A stretch of 64,000 bases of DNA. Source: JAGPUQ01 sp963708735 (GTDB lineage Bacteria; Pseudomonadota; Gammaproteobacteria; Pseudomonadales; Porticoccaceae). Positions within the stretch are counted from its first letter, which is position 1. Every line of letters begins with the position of its first letter. Positions 60,896-64,000 of the stretch are shown piece after piece. The notes beneath the pieces are model-generated. The model did not search any database. It saw only the letters and a list, made by a program, of their open reading frames with translations, and was not told where the DNA came from. Location of the stretch: contig CAVPTW010000042.1 in assembly GCA_963708735.1 (NCBI GenBank), positions 331,937 to 395,936 of the forward strand, in the 5' to 3' direction. The translations under genes and the position numbers were made by a program.

Positions 60896-61693
60896 ATGCC
60901 CCTCTGGTTGACCGCATCCCTGGCCGCACTCTTCTACAGCCTGGCGTTTGCGCTGCGCCTCGCGGATTTTTTGCGCGCTCGGGCCAGCCCCAAGCTTCCC
61001 TTGCTGCTGCTGGCGGGCATGGCGTTGGCGGCCCACGCCCTGGCCGGCTGGCACCAGGTGTTCGAGGCCGGCAAACTGAATGTCAGCCTGATCCCGTTTT
61101 CGGCGCTGATCTTTCTGCTGATCAACGCCATCGTGGTGCTGAGTTCGATCCGCGACCCCCTGGAAAATCTGTATCTGCTGCTGTTTCCGCCGACGGTAGT
61201 AATGCTCGTGCTGGCAGCGGTCACCGATCAGCATATCCGCGAGCTGACCTCGGTACCCCTGGGCCTCGGCGCTCACATCCTGCTGTCGGTGCTTTCCTAC
61301 AGTCTGATGACGATCGCCGCGCTGCTGGCCCTGGTGCTGACGTGGCAAAACCGCCGGCTTCACAACCACCAGCCCGGTGGGCCGCTGCGCGCGCTGCCGC
61401 CCCTGCTGACCATGGAACGGCTGCTGTTCCGCTTTCTGGTGGCGGGATTTGTGTTGCTCAGCGCGGGCCTGGTGCTCGGCTTTATCTATGTGGAAAACAT
61501 CCTGGCGCAGCATCTCGCCCACAAGACGGTGTTTTCGCTGGTCGCCTGGGTGGTCTACGCGGTGCTGCTGTGGGGACACTTTCGGCGCGGCTGGCGCGGA
61601 CGCGTGGCGGCCTACTGGGCGCTGGGCGGGTTCTGCTCACTGATGCTGGCGTTCTGGGGCACCAAGTTTGTGCTGGAAGTGCTGCTGAGCTGA
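60896..61693 (+). CDS. CcsA/HemX-like membrane protein (YpjD family)
   Basis: 265 residues from ATG 60896 (MPLWLTASLAALFYSL); ATG 60857 or 60839 would add hydrophilic residues only. About eight hydrophobic helices; the closing segment AFWGTKFVLEVLL and the layout match the cytochrome c assembly protein family, but the tryptophan-rich haem motif of true CcsA is not obvious. It is divergent from ffh, an arrangement common in gammaproteobacteria. Probable role in haem or SRP-related membrane biology; unproven. Confidence 0.85.
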   Translation: MPLWLTASLAALFYSLAFALRLADFLRARASPKLPLLLLAGMALAAHALAGWHQVFEAGKLNVSLIPFSALIFLLINAIVVLSSIRDPLENLYLLLFPPTVVMLVLAAVTDQHIRELTSVPLGLGAHILLSVLSYSLMTIAALLALVLTWQNRRLHNHQPGGPLRALPPLLTMERLLFRFLVAGFVLLSAGLVLGFIYVENILAQHLAHKTVFSLVAWVVYAVLLWGHFRRGWRGRVAAYWALGGFCSLMLAFWGTKFVLEVLLS

Positions 61694-61746
61694 GCGTCCA
61701 GGCGCCATCCCATGCCGACCCGCCGGCGACAGCTTTGCAAACGTCG

Positions 61747-61947
61747 TCAGGATGCAAACGGATTGTTGCGCCGTGCCCGGTCGGCGGCCCGCGTCAGCAC
61801 GGCGCGGCGCTCCTCGTCCGTCGACAACATCCAGTCCGCAATCTCGCGGGTACTGCGGTGACAGCCGATGCAGATGTCGTCATCGCCCAGCGCGCAGATC
61901 GACACGCAGGGCGAGCGCACCCTGGCAGCGCCGGCATCAGCCTTCAT
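61747..61947 (-). CDS. DUF1289 small cysteine-rich protein
   Basis: 66 residues from ATG 61947, overlapping the stop of the carbonic-anhydrase-like gene by 11 bases; TTG 61953 is an alternative. The family pattern CVSICxLxxxxxCxGCxRTxxEIxxW is present (PCVSICALGDDDICIGCHRS, then STREIADWM). The four cysteines may bind a metal. Function unknown. Confidence 0.88.
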   Translation of the reverse strand: MKADAGAARVRSPCVSICALGDDDICIGCHRSTREIADWMLSTDEERRAVLTRAADRARRNNPFAS

Positions 61948-62467
61948 CCGCAACGGGCGTCAGGGTCTTGCGAAATTCCAGCGCCTTGATCCGGTAGGTG
62001 CGCGCGGACTCGGCGAGACTTGCGATCGCCCGCTCATCGAGCTGCCGCACCACCTTGGCGGGCGTGCCGAGCACGAGCGAATGGTCGGGAATTTCCATCC
62101 CCTCCGGAACCAGCGCATTGGCGCCGATCAGGCAATTGTTGCCGATGCGCGCGCGATTGAGGATGACGGCGTTGATGCCGATCAGGGTGTTGTTGCCGAT
62201 GGTACAGCCGTGCACCATGGCGCAGTGGCCGATGGTGACGTTTTCGCCGATGTGCAGCTGGATGCCCGGATCGGTATGCAGCACTGCATTGTCCTGGACA
62301 TTGCTGCCCGCGCCGATGTGGATGAAATCGGTATCGCCGCGGATCACCGTGTTGAACCAGACGCTGGCACCGTCCCCAAGCACCACCATGCCGATGACAT
62401 CCGCGCTGGGCGCGACAAATACATCGCGTCCGACGCGGGGACGGTGACCATTGTAGGCGTAGATCAT
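61937..62467 (-). CDS. Gamma carbonic anhydrase-like protein (left-handed beta-helix)
   Basis: 176 residues with hexapeptide repeats (VVLGDGASVWFNTVIRGD, IGAGSNVQDNAVLHTD, IGENVTIGHCAMVHGC, IGNNTLIGINAVILN). The zinc His ligands in HTD, GHCAMVHGC are present, as in YrdA/CaiE-type gamma carbonic anhydrases. ATG 62467 overlaps the upstream NUDIX stop (ATGA). The activity of such proteins is often low or unknown. Confidence 0.9.
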   Translation of the reverse strand: MIYAYNGHRPRVGRDVFVAPSADVIGMVVLGDGASVWFNTVIRGDTDFIHIGAGSNVQDNAVLHTDPGIQLHIGENVTIGHCAMVHGCTIGNNTLIGINAVILNRARIGNNCLIGANALVPEGMEIPDHSLVLGTPAKVVRQLDERAIASLAESARTYRIKALEFRKTLTPVADEG

Positions 62468-63129
62468 GGCAAGTCTTCCTCCTCTAGTTCGATCAGATGC
62501 GCACGCAGATGGGGCGGCAAGCGGTCATGCAGGTACGCAAAACTGAGCCGGGCATCAAGCGCCGTGTTGAGAAAATGAATCAGAACGTTCAGGGTAAAAC
62601 CCCAGATGCGGTAATCCCCGTAGTGATAGCACGGCATTTCATAACGGCCGTCGAGCAGTTCGAATTCGCCGCTCACCAGATGGCGCTGCTGGAGCAGATA
62701 CCCAAGAGGCACGCGAAACACCGCGTCCAGCTCCGCCGGGTCGTGCCGCAACGGGACATCGGCGGGCACCACGCCGAGATAGGGCGTCACCGGGGTGCCG
62801 GTGCGGGTGGCGCGCTTGGGCAGCCGGGCGATCACTTCCACTCGATCCCGGGGCAGGGCGACTTCTTCCTCGCTCTCGCGCAAGGCGGTATCGAGCAGAC
62901 TGGCATCGCTCGCTTCCCACATGCCGCCCGGGAACGCCACCTGCCCGCGATGGCTGTTGAGGTGTTCGGCGCGCTTGATGAAAACGACCTCGGGCTCCCG
63001 TGCCCGAGTCAGCGCCAACAGCACCGCCGCTTCGCGCTGTCCAGGCTGCGGCTGCGCCGGGGCCGGCGGGTAGGCGCGCAGGCGCGCGGCAATCTGCGCT
63101 AGAATCGGCACGTCGGGTTCATGTTTCAT
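62464..63129 (-). CDS. NUDIX hydrolase, CoA pyrophosphatase (NudL-like)
   Basis: 221 residues from ATG 63129 (MKHEPDVPILAQI). NUDIX box GGMWEASDASLLDTALRESE with the following EE (REsEEE), preceded by NSHRGQVAFPGG, the UPF0035 motif typical of coenzyme A pyrophosphatases. Probable role: hydrolysis of CoA or acyl-CoA derivatives. Coupled to the downstream beta-helix gene. Confidence 0.88.
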   Translation of the reverse strand: MKHEPDVPILAQIAARLRAYPPAPAQPQPGQREAAVLLALTRAREPEVVFIKRAEHLNSHRGQVAFPGGMWEASDASLLDTALRESEEEVALPRDRVEVIARLPKRATRTGTPVTPYLGVVPADVPLRHDPAELDAVFRVPLGYLLQQRHLVSGEFELLDGRYEMPCYHYGDYRIWGFTLNVLIHFLNTALDARLSFAYLHDRLPPHLRAHLIELEEEDLP

Positions 63130-63326
63130 GCAGTTCTCGAACCTGACACTCAGGAGGTTAACTGTGCCGCTGGTTGCCACCGGGATGCCGCGCTCGCCGC
63201 GCCGGTCCCGCGCAGCCGTTCAACTTCCGGGGCGGCCGGAACCGGGACGACCAATACCAGGCTGCATCTTCACGCAGCTTGGATGTCGCCAAACCCAGGG
63301 ATGCCAAATTCCGACGACCGTCTACC

Positions 63327-63863
63327 ATGAAGTTCTGTAGCGCCTGTGGCAGCGCAGTGAGCCTGCGGGTTCCCTCCGGGGACGACCGCCACCGCCACAT
63401 CTGCGATGACTGCGAGACTGTACATTACCAAAACCCGTGCATCATTACCGGCTGCGTGCCTGTGTACGGCGACCGGGTGCTGCTGTGCAAGCGCGCCATC
63501 GCCCCGCGCCACGGCTACTGGACGCTGCCCGCCGGCTTCATGGAAAACGGCGAGACCACCGCGGAGGGCGCGCTCCGGGAATGCCTGGAGGAAGCCAACG
63601 CGCGCGTGGTCGATCCACAGCTCTACACCATGGTCGATATCCCTCACATCAATCAGGTGTATATTTTTTTCCGCGCGACGCTGGCTGCACCCGAGTATTC
63701 CCCCGGAGAAGAATCCCTGGCGGTGGAATTGTTTCGAGAAGAGGATATCCCCTGGGACGAGATTGCATTTCCGTCAGTGAAGCAGACGCTGGAGCACTTC
63801 TTCAACGACCGCAAAACCGGCGAATTCAGGGTCCGAACCGATAGTGTGCGCCACCGGCGCTGA
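63327..63863 (+). CDS. NUDIX hydrolase with N-terminal zinc ribbon
   Basis: 178 residues from ATG 63327 (MKFCSACGSAV). The zinc ribbon uses CSACG (about 4-7) and CDDC (about 27-30), followed by TVHYQNPCIITGCVPVY. NUDIX box: GFMENGETTAEGALRECLEE (RE-CLEE at the catalytic helix). This family resembles NudC/ADP-ribose pyrophosphatase-like enzymes acting on nucleotide diphosphates. It is divergent from the CoA pyrophosphatase gene; a terminator follows at 63888-63907. Confidence 0.88.
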   Translation: MKFCSACGSAVSLRVPSGDDRHRHICDDCETVHYQNPCIITGCVPVYGDRVLLCKRAIAPRHGYWTLPAGFMENGETTAEGALRECLEEANARVVDPQLYTMVDIPHINQVYIFFRATLAAPEYSPGEESLAVELFREEDIPWDEIAFPSVKQTLEHFFNDRKTGEFRVRTDSVRHRR

Positions 63864-63887
63864 AGCTGGGACGATCGCTCCCCAAAG

Positions 63888-63907
63888 CAAAAACCCCCTG
63901 ACGGGGG
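63888..63907 (-). terminator. Rho-independent terminator after tRNA-Ser
   Basis: Minus-strand CCCCC, 4-base loop, GGGGG (plus 63894-63907) followed by U5 before GC. It ends the tRNA transcript from the right; on the plus strand the tail CTTGTT is a weak terminator for the NUDIX gene. Confidence 0.8.
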
Positions 63908-63917
63908 CTTGTTGATT

Positions 63918-64000
63918 TGGCGGTGAGGGAGGGATTCGAACCCTCGATACGTTGCCGTATACACACTTTCCAGGCGTGCTCCTTCAGCCGCTCGGACACC
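63918..64000 (-). tRNA. tRNA-Ser(GGA), 5' end cut by window edge
   Basis: Minus strand. CCA is encoded (63918-63920); the acceptor 3' strand CCTCACC, T-arm GGTTCGAATCC, long variable arm (class II, as expected for Ser) and anticodon stem CACGC/GTGTG around loop CTGGAAA are all visible. Anticodon GGA is at 63969-63971. About five bases of the acceptor 5' strand are beyond the window. Confidence 0.93.

Overview
The window is a GC-rich bacterial chromosome segment, most likely from a gammaproteobacterium. Pointers to this are an Ffh next to a CcsA/HemX-like protein, a SlyD with a His-rich tail, the CbpA/CbpM pair, a NasT/NasS-controlled nitrate cluster, and the trio of retropepsin-like protease, UUP1-type 7TM protein and RimK-like ligase. 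I cannot name the genus. No ribosomal RNA, phage or plasmid replication genes are visible.

Layout. 1-5.7 kb: the end of a SCO1/SenC copper chaperone, then a ybhGFSR-type exporter (HlyD, fused double ABC ATPase, two ABC-2 permeases). 5.8-8.2 kb: a class III CoA-transferase and an amidohydrolase-2 protein, then a broken ABC ATPase scrap. 8.0-25.2 kb, all minus strand: a complete nitrate-assimilation locus. In transcription order it holds an outer-membrane porin, nasT-nasS, nrtA-nrtB-nrtCD, nirB-nirD, a phzF-like gene, nasA, DmsB/DmsC-type electron-transfer subunits and cobA. The porin gene and nrtA each have a leader with a sigma-54-like promoter followed by a strong terminator ending in the same GTGGGC plus U9, so both are probable NasT antitermination targets. 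25.6-29.4 kb: slyD and the retropepsin/UUP1/RimK-like trio. 29.4-32.4 kb: cytochrome b561, an unknown small protein, a second CoA-transferase and a carboxymuconolactone decarboxylase-like protein. 32.6-42.0 kb: a minus-strand locus with two sets of circularly permuted ATP-grasp, alpha-E and transglutaminase genes. 42.4-47.1 kb: a guanidine-I (ykkC) riboswitch followed by a NitT/TauT-type ABC importer, a long ureohydrolase of the guanidine hydrolase type and a nickel/cobalt permease. I read this as a guanidine import and hydrolysis operon. 47.3-55.4 kb: a single M16 peptidase, two-subunit pyruvate carboxylase (pycB, pycA), sixA, a CYTH-CHAD protein, and cbpA-cbpM. 55.4-59.2 kb: a decayed integron (gutted intI, attI/attC-like sites, AT-richer cassette genes), a nitroreductase, REP-like palindromes and a pseudogene. 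59.4-64 kb: ffh, a ccsA-like gene, DUF1289, gamma carbonic anhydrase, two NUDIX genes and a partial tRNA-Ser(GGA).

The main theme is nitrogen acquisition: nitrate to ammonium in one locus and guanidine to ammonium plus urea in another. The second theme is ATP-grasp peptide-ligase/transglutaminase systems of unsolved function. Three single-base lesions (an in-frame stop in nasA, a frameshift between the DmsB and DmsC parts, and a frameshift in the essential ffh) suggest base-level sequence errors as well as, or instead of, true decay.
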